Shown: positions 49,631 through 61,870, counted from the stretch's first letter. The stretch is DNA of 64,000 nt from Agarophyton chilense (GCA_030374765.1 JARGXX010000079.1:62001-126000); one strand, 5' to 3'. Translations and numbers: made by a program. Notes: a model not told the origin generated them from the sequence alone.

Positions 49631-50762
49631 AGCTATTTGCTTTTAGTCTGAAGCCCTTGTGTTTTATTGCGCTCTGTACTCGGTATCAGCTGACACTATC
49701 TGAACCGTTGCTTGGTACTTTGCGCGAGTCGCTCACAACTTGAACATATGGTTCTGCTGCTCATCGTGATCAATAGTTGCTTTTGATGTCCATCGAGGGG
49801 AGCCATGAGGACAGAAGCTGTGGCCGACTCCCGTTTCTACTGTGAAAATGCATTTACTTCGCCTGGAAATTTTCGGCTTGGGTAATAGTGCATTGCTCAA
49901 TTGCGCGGCAATCAGGGTCAACGCCCTGGAGCATTTTGGATTCGTGGATACTGTTAAAGCGATTGCGTTCCATAGTATTCTAACCTCCGAATTGCAGCCC
50001 AATTGTTATCGTGAACTGTTTTACATGCGGCTATCAGACGTTAATGAACGGGCCTCTTGCACGGGTAAAGCGTTCGAGTCGAATGAGGCGTAGTTTGTCC
50101 GCTCTAATCTTCGAGTCACGACGCTTTGTCAATAGCATCAATGCCGATGAGTAGAAAAGATGGGCAGGGGCACAATGAAATCAAGATACTCGTACGGTTC
50201 CAAAAAAACATAAGATGAAAATAGAGAGAATGGGCCCTTCTGTCTCATCGGAGGCGTTTCCAAAGCTGCCAAACCTCTCTGACTCGGTGGGTTCTCCAAC
50301 CTTCCGCTTGGATCGTAACAGACATTTACCACTTCACAGTTCGTCGATCTTATGTTTCGACAGGCCTTGCACTCCCTTCCTCGTCGTAAAAAGTAGAAAT
50401 TAGTTTCCAAGCTTTAACTGAAGTACTCGTATTGATCTACAGTTGTATCTGATTCTTGTCATTCCATCTATCCGAAAACCTTGCAAAAGAACTGCTGATT
50501 GGATTCTGGGAACCCGTAGGCAGTAATTGCTAACTTTTGCAAGAACGTAAATGTGGAGTTCTCATCCAAGAGGCGGAAACCACGCTGCTCGTTGACGCAG
50601 TGTTCTAATACATGTGATTTCGAAACAGGCCTTAGACATTCGATGTTTCGGGAAGGGGAGCTGATATCATCAAAGAACTGGGCCTTAGGACAACTGAAAA
50701 AACTTTACTTTATGTATGTTACGGATTTTCTACAGTGCCATGCTTTCATCCAAGGGTACTCA
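49631..50762. other. Intergenic region, no protein gene seen
   Basis: Short frames only (49842-50093, 50553-50837 are unconvincing). It ends at the tRNA-Leu gene. Confidence 0.5.
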
Positions 50763-50863
50763 GCCACTGTGGCCGAGTGGTTTCCGTTTAGACACAGTAA
50801 GGCGGCAGGCTTAAGACCTGCTTACCCGGAGGGGTAGCATGGGTTCGAACCCCATCGGTGGCA
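50763..50863 (+). tRNA. tRNA-Leu(UAA) with probable D-loop intron
   Basis: Acceptor GCCACTG (50763-50769) pairs over 7 bp (one G-U) with CGGTGGC (50856-50862); discriminator A at 50863. D-stem GCC (50772-50774) pairs with GGC (50101+50000, i.e. 50801-50803). Anticodon arm GCAGG-CTTAAGA-CCTGC, anticodon UAA. A long variable arm TACCC/GGGTA identifies a class II Leu tRNA. T-arm ATGGG-TTCGAAC-CCCAT. Between GTGGTT and AAGGC, where Leu tRNAs have GTGGTTAAGGC, are 16 extra bases (about 50783-50798, TCCGTTTAGACACAGT; the boundary can shift by a base). Removing them restores a normal tRNA of 85 nt. TTTT at 50887-50890 is a likely Pol III terminator. CCA is not encoded. Confidence 0.9.
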
Positions 50864-51901
50864 TAGCCTATCCATGCGGATGCAAATTTTGCTGATTGCA
50901 TATTTTTTGGTTTCATACCCTTCGTACATTGAAATTGCCCACGACTCTTGTTGCGTTGATGTACTTACTCAAAAATGCCTCATTTCTCCACAAATGTCCC
51001 ATTTTCCGAAAAAGCTCTAGCTGTTCACGTTTTCAGTCACATGTGCTTCAGAGCTCGATAACCCTTTCCCTCAAGCCCACACGGCCGGGAAGATATGTGA
51101 CCTCCTGGATATAGACACGGCAAGTTACAATTGGTGACTGTGAACGAAACGATAAAAATGTACATCACGAGGGATGTCAAATTCGTTGGCCTTCTTCACG
51201 AGGGATGCGTCTTGGATAGATCTCATACCGCTTCGAAATCAATCCCGTCTAGCCGGAATAAAGAAGAAGAAAACAGAGCTTTCTTTCTCTGGTTTAAACC
51301 CAATGCGAAAGTGTGCAACAAACAATTTCTGCACTACCAATGGTGCCCAAGTCGGTGAGGCATGAAAGACGAAGAGACATATGATTTTATTTTCCGCGCT
51401 AAGCCGAAATATACGGAACGCAACAGAAGTCCAATCTTCATTCTTTTTCAGTTTCCGTCTCCGTGCTGAAAGTTTCGAAGTTACTGGGTGGCTGTCATCC
51501 CTGAGCTGTGAGCGAAGTAGCGCAGTATAGTGTGGATAAAGAGAGGGGGGAAATAGAACGGAAGAAAACCTTCATGTTCTCTTTATTCGCATTTCAGATA
51601 AGATCTCAGATCATGCTGCTTGCTGACCCAGAGGTGGGTGACATGTGAGAGCCTTGGAAGGCAGGATGAACTTAGTACGATGGGTGTTTCGCATTCGAAA
51701 ACCATTTGACATCAAGCGCATTCACATGCTCCACGCTTTCTGTCCCTTCCATCATCTCCAATGAGACCCTAGGGAGTTTTTAGGAATGGAAAAGGTCTGG
51801 ATTTTCATTTAATTCTTGGCGTATGTCGCACCATAGGAAGAACGAGAGTGAAAAAGCAGAGTTGAAAAAGCTTCCGCTTGGGATTTCATTCATCCTTTGC
51901 A
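50864..51901. other. Intergenic region, no gene seen
   Basis: It holds the tRNA terminator T-run, then unassigned sequence. Frames at 50896-51365 are not convincing. Confidence 0.5.
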
Positions 51902-52672
51902 TCAGGAGGTCTTGGAATCTTGAAGCTTCGCTGATCTCTCATTTTCCTTACGCTCGTCTCTTTCGGAATAAAGTCTATTTGTGAAGGATTCTTCCAGAAA
52001 GTATCCACATCGATAACAGAACAACAGCCAGGCGCTTAAGAGAATTCCGGCTGGACTTCTTTCCATAATAGCCTCTCCTAAATGCATGAGAAAAGACCCA
52101 TCATGCATGGGGTGGTTTGCAACACTGAAAGGGAATGCAGTGATTTTCTCATCCATTAGGAAACCGAAGTAATCACCGAGATAAGTTCCACAAATGCCCA
52201 GTCGATAGTATGCTCCAATAAACATACTCACGCCGAACCCTCCCACTAACCCTGCAATTGCATGATAAAATGGTTGGTCAAGTTCAGGCAAACGCGGCTG
52301 GCTTCGGATGGCAACGAGGAAAAGAACACTTCGAAGAACACTCAAAGATGCAATTATTGCTCCTGAAATATAGACACCGATGATGGGTCGTATGCTCAAA
52401 CGCGACGGGATCTTTGTGAAGTATTCAAGGGGCCCAATAATATTCCACACTAGAGGTGGAAGAATGGTTGCCAGTATTGCAAGAGCCAGGTTGTGATCAT
52501 AGAGATTAACGTGAGGAAAGCGAAGAGGAAAGTTCCCACTGGTCAAGAATTTTGTAATGAGGAACGCGGCAGAGTGCATGACAGACGGAAGTGGTATTGC
52601 AGTACCTCCCATGAAAAGGACTTCAAACCCGCTTGTAAAAAACTGGCTAAGTCGCAACTTTGAGTTATCCAT
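51902..52672 (-). CDS. PEMT: Phosphatidylethanolamine N-methyltransferase (PEMT family)
   Basis: A 256-aa membrane protein. The C-terminal half matches PEMT: YRLGICGTYLGDYFG (GDYFG 166-170), FPFSVANHPMHDGSFLMHLG (PF...NPM in family) and AIMERSPAGILLSAWLLFCY. It ends with the EE motif (Glu227-Glu228) and FTNRLY. These two motifs bind S-adenosylmethionine. PEMT converts phosphatidylethanolamine stepwise to phosphatidylcholine in the ER. The N-terminal part (1-120) has extra hydrophobic segments compared with human PEMT (199 aa), so the topology may differ. ATG at 52672 checked on the minus strand. Confidence 0.9.
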   Translation of the reverse strand: MDNSKLRLSQFFTSGFEVLFMGGTAIPLPSVMHSAAFLITKFLTSGNFPLRFPHVNLYDHNLALAILATILPPLVWNIIGPLEYFTKIPSRLSIRPIIGVYISGAIIASLSVLRSVLFLVAIRSQPRLPELDQPFYHAIAGLVGGFGVSMFIGAYYRLGICGTYLGDYFGFLMDEKITAFPFSVANHPMHDGSFLMHLGEAIMERSPAGILLSAWLLFCYRCGYFLEESFTNRLYSERDERKENERSAKLQDSKTS

Positions 52673-55600
52673 GATAGAACTCCCGAGGCAAGGCTAGAGG
52701 TGATTTGGTATCGTGAGAGACCACTTGGTTAGTGTCCAGGGCTCTTTAATCTTTGATCCTTTGTAGGGAAAAAAAGCTTATTGGAGAATGCAAGGCGAGC
52801 AGATTATCTAATGCTGACAATGTGCGACCAGTTGACTTCAGTTATCAACGGTGGCCTCTGTTCTACAAAATACACTGTAGAGATGGCAGGCGTTAGGTTA
52901 TCTACTTTCTTCGGAGGGCAATAGTGGTGCACTTTTCAACGAAAGTACGCAGAAAGTGGTGATTACAACCCAAATTTAATTCAAAAACAGGTGAAAGTAT
53001 CCGTGAAGAAGTCGACGAGCTGCTGCAACAGACTTACTCCGCTGATCTTGCGGAGTGGCGTGCCTCGCCGCAATTGAACTTGTTCTCCACCGTCAGCGTG
53101 GGACAAAAGCATGAGGCATAGTACATAAAATCAATGATTATCAAACCCAACCTCGGTTGTGAACGAAGAAACGGGTATAAGAGATATGTCTCGCATAGAG
53201 ATAATACAGGTTGTTTGAGGGCAACTGCGCGGTGTCATGCCAATGTAAACGTTAACCCGTCCACCCTTTAACCGTTCACTGCTTTCTCTGTCTCGGGGCA
53301 TGGGCCTATATTAAGACTTGCCCGTAAAGCCTGAGGAAAACTTTGCATCTAATTTTGAAGCCACTTGTTAGGAATCCTCGAAGTTCACAGTATGCGTACT
53401 GCCGGGGCTTACTTGGATCAAATTAACGCCAAACAATATCAAACGCATTGGAGATGGTGAACCTATATTTCGGTTCAACTGCTACAACTGTTTCGGTTCG
53501 CAAGTTGCGGAATACATTACCTCCTCTAGTGGGGCAATGAAATATCAGATGAATTTGCAATTCTGCGAGTTTTTCTCATATTAAACCTTTCAACTCTTGC
53601 GTTGATTCTGCGTGAAAGGCTGTTCGTTCAAAGGCTTTGCCAAAGATTGTTTGTCGAGTGGAAGGTAAAACCCTCACAGTTTTCGCGCACCGAGTCAGGT
53701 GTACCGCACCCAAGCATCTTTTTCCCTTTCTCTGCACGGGACATGACCGGGTGCTCAAGGTTGACAGAACTCATTCCTCTGGGAAAGAAAAAGTTAAACA
53801 CCTTCAGCGTGTCGAAGTTTGTTTGCAAACGTCGAAATGTCCGAAAAAAGAAGAAGCAGCACGAACTGAAGCATGAGAACGGACTGTCTAAATCGCTTCA
53901 CGAAACAGAACCGCATTCGGGGCTTACTCTGATAAACTCAGAGGGCATTGCATTGCTTCAATCGCAAACTGATAGACAGGGAAGGTTCTGCACGGTGAGC
54001 ATCAGTTCTTCTCGCGCTTGAATACGTTTACATGGGGAGCTCGCCATTAACAACTGTATTGATTGCCAAATAATTAACCAGCAGGATTTGTCCTTAACGG
54101 AGAAAGTTGAACGAGCGACCCCTTTTACATGGAGAGCAAATGAATGGATTCCTCGTCACGGTCGCGGCAAAAGTAAAGAGAAAATGTATGAGGAAAGGCG
54201 CACAACCGTGCCCCCAACTCCTTCTATCCATTGCCCAGCTTTCTCTGCTAGGATGAGCGCTGAAGGGCCTGAGGAGAAAGGACAACCCAGAAGAGATTCG
54301 AGCGAAAATGCATCAATGTATCCTATTGTTTCCCGATCCTCAGTTCCAAGGAGTTATATTTTCGGTAAATACTAAAGGTTCAAGGATACCGAATTTGGAA
54401 AGACTTCTGGATTGCGGATGCGGTGTTTGCAAAGTGGGTTTATTGTGCATGATACCTTGATTGAAGTAACAGACTGATTCGGCAACTATTTATCGACAAT
54501 CGACTTATCAGGGACAATACAGCTCTGTTCCTTTAATATTCAATGTTCTCATGGAAGAGAGCTCAGGAAACAACACGGCAAAGGGCTGGCTGGCACAAGT
54601 GGCAGGCGTAAAACTAGATCCAAGTCCTCTGCATCATGTAGGAACATGTCCTACAGTCTTCAAACGGATTCCTCCCAATTGAAGTGCTCAAACATGTACG
54701 GGATGCAGTCATGAGCCAAGGTGAAGCATTTTTCATTGCCTTCTCCTGTCCACCATTCAAAGAAACACCTAGCCTCATCTGTTGCATCGCCAGCGTCTTC
54801 TGGAATCGCTTCATCCATCTCACATGCTGCTTTCATCTCTGGCGTTTTGAATTCTTCAAAGACGACTACATGCACTCGATTATTGGTTTACAAATGCCAT
54901 GCAGGGGCTGTTCCGGCCAACGGGCAAATCGGGCTGAATTGGGATGGCCTGAAATACGTCGGTTGATGGGCATGTTCCCCAGCCTTGTACCTACCCCTTA
55001 GCTGCGACGGCATACTAATTTTTCTGTGAAATTCAGGTACAGAAAACGGTATTGCAGAGCAATACATGAACATCAGAGCAAGCAAATGTATAATGATGAT
55101 GTTGGTCACATTTGGAAAAGCCGTAGAAGCCTAGATATTAGACAGAGTAACAAACCGCTTGGGCACCAACCCCGTGCGGAATCCGCGATGCAACTAGGCC
55201 AAAAGGCCCGTCTGGTCACTCGACTCTGATTGAATTAATTCAAATCTACATTCATTTCATAAGGAGATGAAATGAAATAAGGAATGGAACTGGTATGAGA
55301 TAAAGAATATACGACACTCTCTACCCGTATTCGACAACATTCTGCCCTCTCAGACCATCTCATGTTCCGCGAAGGGAAGAAACTCAAGCCGATGAAATGT
55401 GGAATACACCATAGAAAGGCACCTCGACTTCGATCACTGCAAAACCATGTAACAGGAATTTAGTGTTATCATATTCATATCGAAACAGCTTTAAATGGGA
55501 TCACTTTTCATACACGACGTGTACATTCCATTGTAAACAGGTTCCGTAAAATACTCGTTCAATTCGACTGCTTTCCCGTAGAAGGTGTGAGTTTAAACCC

Positions 55601-56962
55601 CGACTGCCCACTACGAGATTCAAAGAAGTCCATTCATCTCAATCTGCATAATGAGTCCATCTAAAGACCATTCTTGAGTCTGCTGGTGTCGCTTGGTTTC
55701 AATAATCCACTGTTTTCATTTGTCGGTGATATCGAATCGTAATTCAAAGGAAAGCCATCCAGCCAACATACCTATTGGGTGAGCTTGGTATACAGGTTAA
55801 TCTTGAAGTGTGCCACGAGGTGGGGCTTGCTCAGCGGAGCAGTTCCAATTCACCTCCATCACGAAGTTCAAGAATGAACTTGAAACATAAATAAATGTTA
55901 TGCTTCTATTCTGATCTTAGTGACGCAGAACATTGAATTCGCTCTCTAGATGCCTCCAATCACTACAATTCTATCAAACTCAGTCCGAACTCACAATATA
56001 TTACACCCTCGTGAAATTAGAACAAGCACTCCGTAGTACAGGCTCTGGGTCGCGAATAATGCTCTGAGAAAAGCCTTTTTCTCATTGAAGCGAGAGCAGC
56101 TGGGACTGCGCATCTCGTGAAGACATATAACACAAGCGCTTGCATGCCCCATTCCCAAACTAAATGTCGGCAGTACATATTCCACACCTCATGCCAGCCC
56201 GCGCTATCTTTTGCCTGTTAACGTCTCCCGATGCGACAAGTGCAGAGATCCGGTTTGTGTATCTGGTTGTCACACAACTTGGAAACGTTTCGACTCATGC
56301 GAGCGAGAAAGTCCACTACGGAACAATGTTCAACTTTGAGGTGGATCCCCTTGCCCGAAGTTGCGGCGGATGTCAATGTGCTCCTAAGGCCTGATCCGAT
56401 ACATAGAGGAACACTGCCGACGGGAAATTTCCATATCGTTTTTAGAGTTGAAACTTGGACCGTCGAAAAAAGCAACTGCGTAAGCCGCGAAGGCGTAACG
56501 ATTTGGGAACAGCAAGGAAGCGCATGCATCCCCAACTTACGCTACGCGAGAGAGCTACGGTGGACATAGAGCTCGCGGGCTCGCACTTCGGGGATTAGCA
56601 GGGTGGGGGAACTACACCAAGGTAAGGCTGACGCTAAACTGCGCTGAATGAAATATGACGAAGCGTGAAGCGGTATTCAAATCATAACTGACGCTTGCAT
56701 TCGTCCTAGCTGGTAAACAATTCTTATTGTCTTGACCACGGGATCAGCGGGATCAGAGAACGATACAAGCAGTGGGATTTTTATCAAGACTGAGGAAGTA
56801 AAACGCCGGGGAACGGCCTCAGAAACATTGGAACAGAATTTATCACAATTTATCTGGCGCTTGAGTGTGAAACGCTTCAGAACCTTTGATACTCGGCATA
56901 ATCGGAATTGTGGGCCATCTACTCGATACGTATCAACCTGTCTATATCACTCCTGAACCTCC
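52673..56962. other. Long intergenic region, no gene supported
   Basis: 4.3 kb between the divergent PEMT and LTN1 genes. A minus-strand frame of 71 codons (54875-54660) has coding-like acidic composition but no recognised family. No tRNA, transposon or long repeat is recognised. Confidence 0.5.
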
Positions 56963-59900
56963 ATGAAACGAAAGCCTGCAACGCGCACAGCGTCAGCGGC
57001 AGCAGCTGCTGCTAACGTCAGTGACACACCTACCTTCACATCATTTGCAGCAGCCACTGCTCAGGTTCTCCAAGGATACTCGTCGTCAGCCACCACGCCA
57101 CCTGAACAGCATGAATGGGATTCCACTGCACTACAGCTTCTGAAGAAGCTATCGAAACGAGATGCGACCACAAAGGAAAAGGCTCTTATGGATCTTTCCG
57201 AACACATAAAATCTTTGCCGTCAGATTCGAGTGCTGGGACAGCCTTCGTCACTGCATGGGGTGAATCATTTCGGGCCACTGTCCAGGATGTAAATCCTGC
57301 AGTTCGCATAGCCGCCCTTCGGTTGATGGGGGACACCGTGCTAGCGTTCCGTCGCGCTGTTCAGCATATCTTTCCTTCAGTTTTGCCGCTGTGGCTTGCA
57401 GCTCAGGGTGATCTCAACGCTTCTGTATCTAGTACTGCTTTTTCCACTCTAGAACGGGTTCTCCCCACGGAAGAACGTCGTAAGAAGGTATTTTCTCGTT
57501 ACGCAGAAGAACTGAAATCATATTGTTACGAAAGTATTTCGCAGATTGGATCATCCGATAATTTCCTTGTCGACGCGAAGCGAGTCATTGCCATATTGAA
57601 ATGGTTGTTAGATGCATCCCAGACAACGTCATCAATTTCTTCATTAATTGACGCCGAACCTCATCCACTTCTTCTCTTCGCCAAAGGTCGAAAAAAAAAG
57701 AGAGAATCAGAATCGGCTCTTCGAGATGTTTGCGAGCTAGCTGTGTTCATTTTATCATTTATGGAATGCTCTAGCTCTGAGGATCAGTCTAGAGCAATTC
57801 AGTTTGCAGATATTGCAGTATATGCTATCAGGAAGGCGGAGACTTCTGGTTGGGATCTCACGATTGTACTACTACGAGACGGATGGAGTTCCTCGTTCGG
57901 ATCCGATCTCAATAAGCTGTCCACAGTAGTTTGTGAATCCGTCGCATCACCTGTTCCCACTGGTATACAAGCATTGCTTCCGCTCTTTGAATCCCTCCCA
58001 CATGAAGAGGTCTCTGGTCCCTTTGCGGAAAAAGTTCTCATTTCCATGAAAGAGTATTTGCATCCTTCAAGAAAAGGAAAAAAGGGCGTTCAAATAACCG
58101 TTTCTTATGCGTTGACTGCATTACTCACATACATTCAAACAGCTTCATACTCCCAACGGGTGCTCGCTGCAAGATGGTACGGCAATGAAGATGAAAAAAT
58201 CGATGCTTTCGCGAGGAGAATTTTTAACGATCATGTTGTCCCGACGTGTCAGCTTTTCGTCTCAGGCATTCTTCCTCCTGTCACGAAGCAGACGAGTGAG
58301 TCTATAACATCGGGGCGCAGAAGTATCGTAGTAGGGAGCGACAAGAATGTAATTGAGATTTCACGGGCATTTGGGCATGTTTTGCGTGCAATGAAAGATC
58401 CTGTTTCTTCCCAAGTTATTTCCGATATCGCGAGCAGCTTTGCATTAAGCCTGGCAGATCATACCCCGGATGAACAGTTGAGAAGGTTCGAATACCTGAT
58501 TGATGTGCTTGAAGATGACGCTCGAGAAAATCAGCTAGTGGAGGCTGGTGTAATGGAGATTGTTAAGACTAGCAAGGTCGAACCAGAAGTTGCAGTGAAG
58601 GCATTGGCTACTTTGCTCTCTGGCAAAGCCGGAAAAAGACTGGCTGTTTCAAAAAAAAAAAGTACAAGCCATGGTGTCGGCCTTCTGTCAGAGATGCGTG
58701 AATTTTGCCTATCCTTGATGAGAAGAGAAGGTAATGCCAATAATGAGGAAATACCACACGTCACCCTGAAGGAAATTGCAGGAATCTTTAGCTGGATCTA
58801 CACCTCATCTGCTTGTTTAGATGAAGGGTATATCTGGTCTTCAGTAGTCACAGACGTGCGGTTGACCTGCTCAAAAGAAACTGAGTACATTGTATTGGCT
58901 GAAACGATCTTCGCACAAAAAAAACAGAGGGAATTATATGAAGATATGGGTTGGATACCTGTCATGGGAAGGAGCCTCGACACCATGACAACCAATGCTG
59001 TAACGGAGCTAGTTGAGCAAGGAGTTTCTGATTCTGCAATTCGTTTCATCTGCGCAGCAGTCGATGTCAAAGGTGGAGCTAGACTCTCGAAAGCGTCTAG
59101 AAAGCAAATTATCATAAAAACCATTGAGGCATTGGGAAGGGATGGCGCGGAAAAGAAAATGGATCAATTAATCGAAGCAATGCTGTCCTCGATCACATCT
59201 GAATTGGGCTCAGAGGATTTCTATCGGGAGTTCGTTAGCGCCACGGTTATTCGTGCACTACAAAAACCCCTGATTCTGACACAAATCATATGTTATATCA
59301 AATCTTGTCCACTTGGTGACCTGTTCAAACTCTCCGAATCGATCGGTAGCATGTTACTTCGATTTTTGGAGCGAACAAATGTTTTGCAGCTGCCGGAGAT
59401 TGTTGATTCGGTATCAGAACTGATGTCTGCTTTTGCAAAACGTAGATTGAATCTCTCGGCTTCACTCTGCAAGAAATTATTGTCAGATGCGACCCCCCTT
59501 TGTACTTCTGCCTTGTTAAGGAGGATACAGTTCAAACATGTGTTTGGAGATGGATTGGCACAGGAGGTAAATATTGACTTCTTCAATGAAACAGTTGAGA
59601 AGGCTTATGCTGAACCCCATAAGGAACTGGACGTCGGTCTCCATACTTATTTGGATGATTTGCTTCACAGAGAGAGGCTACGTATTGGGCTGTCCGCAAC
59701 CCGATTGTTACTTTCAAGACCACGGAGGAGTAGCGAGAAGGTGCTTGGGTTTCTTTTGAAAACAACGACGGATTCTAGTTCTGAAGAAATCATTTCAATA
59801 GCGGAAGAGCTAAAGCGGTTTTGGTTAGCTGATGAGCGGCCAAAAGCACCCGTATCAAAGGAGCTCGCCAGCGTTCCTCTTATTGTTCGAATCTGTAGTG

Positions 59901-61870
59901 TTCAAACCCATGGAAAATGCGTAGGCGGTTTTCGGCCGTTTCTTGAGCACATTGTGAGCGCTAGTTTGAAAGATATGCTTACCACAGATACTTTTTGGGC
60001 AATGGAGACACTCGCCGCTTCTCTTCATGGATTCCTGACTTCTTCAAGTCATGGCCAAGCTAAATTACCTCCATGGCTTTGGATGATTGTGCTCAAAGCT
60101 GTGCAACGCGGACGTGAAAAACTAGAACAGTTATCTTCTTCCAACGTCGAAGCAGAAAAGACTTTGGAAGCCTCCCTGGCAAAGCTTTTGCGAGTTGCAA
60201 TCCAATGCTTCAGATTCGAAGCTTTATTGATTCACGAATTGACGTATTGGGCTTCACGTATCCGCTATATATTTCAAGGATTTATTTCGCAGCACAGCGA
60301 ACAACTCTCATGGGATGACGCCCAAAGAATGTGCTTCTTGACTGGTTTATCTGAGGCCATAATTAATGTAGCAAGCAAAGGTTTTCTGGGCTTTGAAATC
60401 ATAGAAGAACTTTGTTATTGGGGTGCGTGGATAAGCGTAATTCTTATTCCGTACTTGGAAAAGAATACAGGAAATAGTATAGGAGCGGTCGATGCAGGGG
60501 CCTGTGCAGAATGGTGCGGAAATTCCATTTTGGCTGCAGCAGAAATGGAAAGTTTGCTTCGAGGAGATAGAAAAATGCCCATACCAATACGCGCCGTCTA
60601 TTCTTTGATTCCATGTTTGACCAGCTCTCTCGCGGTGGTTCGCAAAGCGATTCTAATTGTCGTTGTGCACGCAGCGACAGCTGACCTGGCGGAGCGTGTT
60701 GTGAACGCCTTTCCAATGGAAGGCTTTGCAAATGAGGAAGGTGAACGAGCCTTTATTGACGACATAATCCCAAGTCAATTACGTGATGCGCTTGAATGGC
60801 CTGAACTGCCGAATGCTCTCGAGGAACAGAATCAAAAACACCTCATATCAATAGAAGTAGGATATTTGCTCGCGTGGAGAATATTCCTAGACCTATTACG
60901 GTCAGAAGATTCCAATAGAGCCCGCTCGATCGTCGCGGACACTGAAGATTTGTCGTTCCGAAGAGTGGGTCTATCTTATTTAGAAGAGCACCCGAAAACA
61001 TACAAAGACTTTTTCAAACGTTGCATTGATATTGTAGTTGACGGAAGCACGGAAGAACTGCAGTTTGCTAGAAGAGCTGCCATCATGGCAATACAGACTG
61101 AGGAGAACGCTGCCTCCGGGGTGATTGTGGCCAAGTCTGCAAAAATGGATAGGGCTTCAACAGTGACGTCTGATGATCCAACTCGAAAAGACTTCCTCGG
61201 TGACAATAGCGATGCGACTGTTGGTCATGCTGCTGGAATTGCATTCGCCAGAGCGCTACAGCGACTTCCAGCCTTGTCTCGAGAAGTAGTCACCCATGAA
61301 CTAGAGCGTGGAGCTGCATCACGAGTTGAAGCGTTTGTACGTGGCAACCTAGCTCCACTTCTCATTGCAGCAGAAGTCCGAAAAGTTAAAGAATGGGGTG
61401 AAGGCATTGGAAGCACCGTCACGGAAGAGGGTGAGGGAGAGCTCACTGCGCGAGGCTCAGTTGCTGGTCGAGAAGTATGGGCCACGTATCGATTTTCTGA
61501 CGTAACTCTAGAAATCGGAATGCGCATACCAGATGTATTTCCTTTACAAACTGCAACGGTGGAAGCAAGGTCACGAATCGGGATGTCTGAAGCTCAATGG
61601 AGAAAAACGCTTCTAGGCATGGCCACACTTCTCCGTGCAAAAAATGGCTCACTCGCCGAAGCACTCGCACTGTGGAGGCGCAACCTGGATAAGACATTCC
61701 AAGGTGCTGAAGAATGCCCTATATGCTACTCAGTGCTTCACGTAGCCACAGCAGCCCTGCCAAAGAAGTCATGTCGAACTTGTAGGAACAGCTTTCATTC
61801 TGACTGTCTTCTACGTTGGTTCTCCACCAGCAACACTTGTGCATGCCCAACATGTCGAAGTGTGTTCTGA
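56963..61870 (+). CDS. LTN1: E3 ubiquitin ligase listerin
   Basis: A 1635-aa protein (yeast 1562, human 1766). The N-terminal domain has TALQLLKKLSKRDATTKEKA, as in Ltn1, and follows an Ala-rich start. The centre is HEAT/ARM-like helical repeats. The C-terminal RING-CH lies at residues 1583-1635: CPIC, CRTC, FHSDC, CPTC, in C4HC3 order with WFSTSN. This signature is listerin-specific. Listerin ubiquitylates nascent chains stuck on 60S subunits in ribosome-associated quality control. No intron or frameshift was noticed in 4.9 kb. The gene is divergent from PEMT at a distance of 4.3 kb. Confidence 0.93.
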   Translation: MKRKPATRTASAAAAAANVSDTPTFTSFAAATAQVLQGYSSSATTPPEQHEWDSTALQLLKKLSKRDATTKEKALMDLSEHIKSLPSDSSAGTAFVTAWGESFRATVQDVNPAVRIAALRLMGDTVLAFRRAVQHIFPSVLPLWLAAQGDLNASVSSTAFSTLERVLPTEERRKKVFSRYAEELKSYCYESISQIGSSDNFLVDAKRVIAILKWLLDASQTTSSISSLIDAEPHPLLLFAKGRKKKRESESALRDVCELAVFILSFMECSSSEDQSRAIQFADIAVYAIRKAETSGWDLTIVLLRDGWSSSFGSDLNKLSTVVCESVASPVPTGIQALLPLFESLPHEEVSGPFAEKVLISMKEYLHPSRKGKKGVQITVSYALTALLTYIQTASYSQRVLAARWYGNEDEKIDAFARRIFNDHVVPTCQLFVSGILPPVTKQTSESITSGRRSIVVGSDKNVIEISRAFGHVLRAMKDPVSSQVISDIASSFALSLADHTPDEQLRRFEYLIDVLEDDARENQLVEAGVMEIVKTSKVEPEVAVKALATLLSGKAGKRLAVSKKKSTSHGVGLLSEMREFCLSLMRREGNANNEEIPHVTLKEIAGIFSWIYTSSACLDEGYIWSSVVTDVRLTCSKETEYIVLAETIFAQKKQRELYEDMGWIPVMGRSLDTMTTNAVTELVEQGVSDSAIRFICAAVDVKGGARLSKASRKQIIIKTIEALGRDGAEKKMDQLIEAMLSSITSELGSEDFYREFVSATVIRALQKPLILTQIICYIKSCPLGDLFKLSESIGSMLLRFLERTNVLQLPEIVDSVSELMSAFAKRRLNLSASLCKKLLSDATPLCTSALLRRIQFKHVFGDGLAQEVNIDFFNETVEKAYAEPHKELDVGLHTYLDDLLHRERLRIGLSATRLLLSRPRRSSEKVLGFLLKTTTDSSSEEIISIAEELKRFWLADERPKAPVSKELASVPLIVRICSVQTHGKCVGGFRPFLEHIVSASLKDMLTTDTFWAMETLAASLHGFLTSSSHGQAKLPPWLWMIVLKAVQRGREKLEQLSSSNVEAEKTLEASLAKLLRVAIQCFRFEALLIHELTYWASRIRYIFQGFISQHSEQLSWDDAQRMCFLTGLSEAIINVASKGFLGFEIIEELCYWGAWISVILIPYLEKNTGNSIGAVDAGACAEWCGNSILAAAEMESLLRGDRKMPIPIRAVYSLIPCLTSSLAVVRKAILIVVVHAATADLAERVVNAFPMEGFANEEGERAFIDDIIPSQLRDALEWPELPNALEEQNQKHLISIEVGYLLAWRIFLDLLRSEDSNRARSIVADTEDLSFRRVGLSYLEEHPKTYKDFFKRCIDIVVDGSTEELQFARRAAIMAIQTEENAASGVIVAKSAKMDRASTVTSDDPTRKDFLGDNSDATVGHAAGIAFARALQRLPALSREVVTHELERGAASRVEAFVRGNLAPLLIAAEVRKVKEWGEGIGSTVTEEGEGELTARGSVAGREVWATYRFSDVTLEIGMRIPDVFPLQTATVEARSRIGMSEAQWRKTLLGMATLLRAKNGSLAEALALWRRNLDKTFQGAEECPICYSVLHVATAALPKKSCRTCRNSFHSDCLLRWFSTSNTCACPTCRSVF

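Noticed and set aside
53602-54021. Plus-strand ORF of 139 codons
   Set aside because: Mixed composition, overlapping frames on both strands, no motif.
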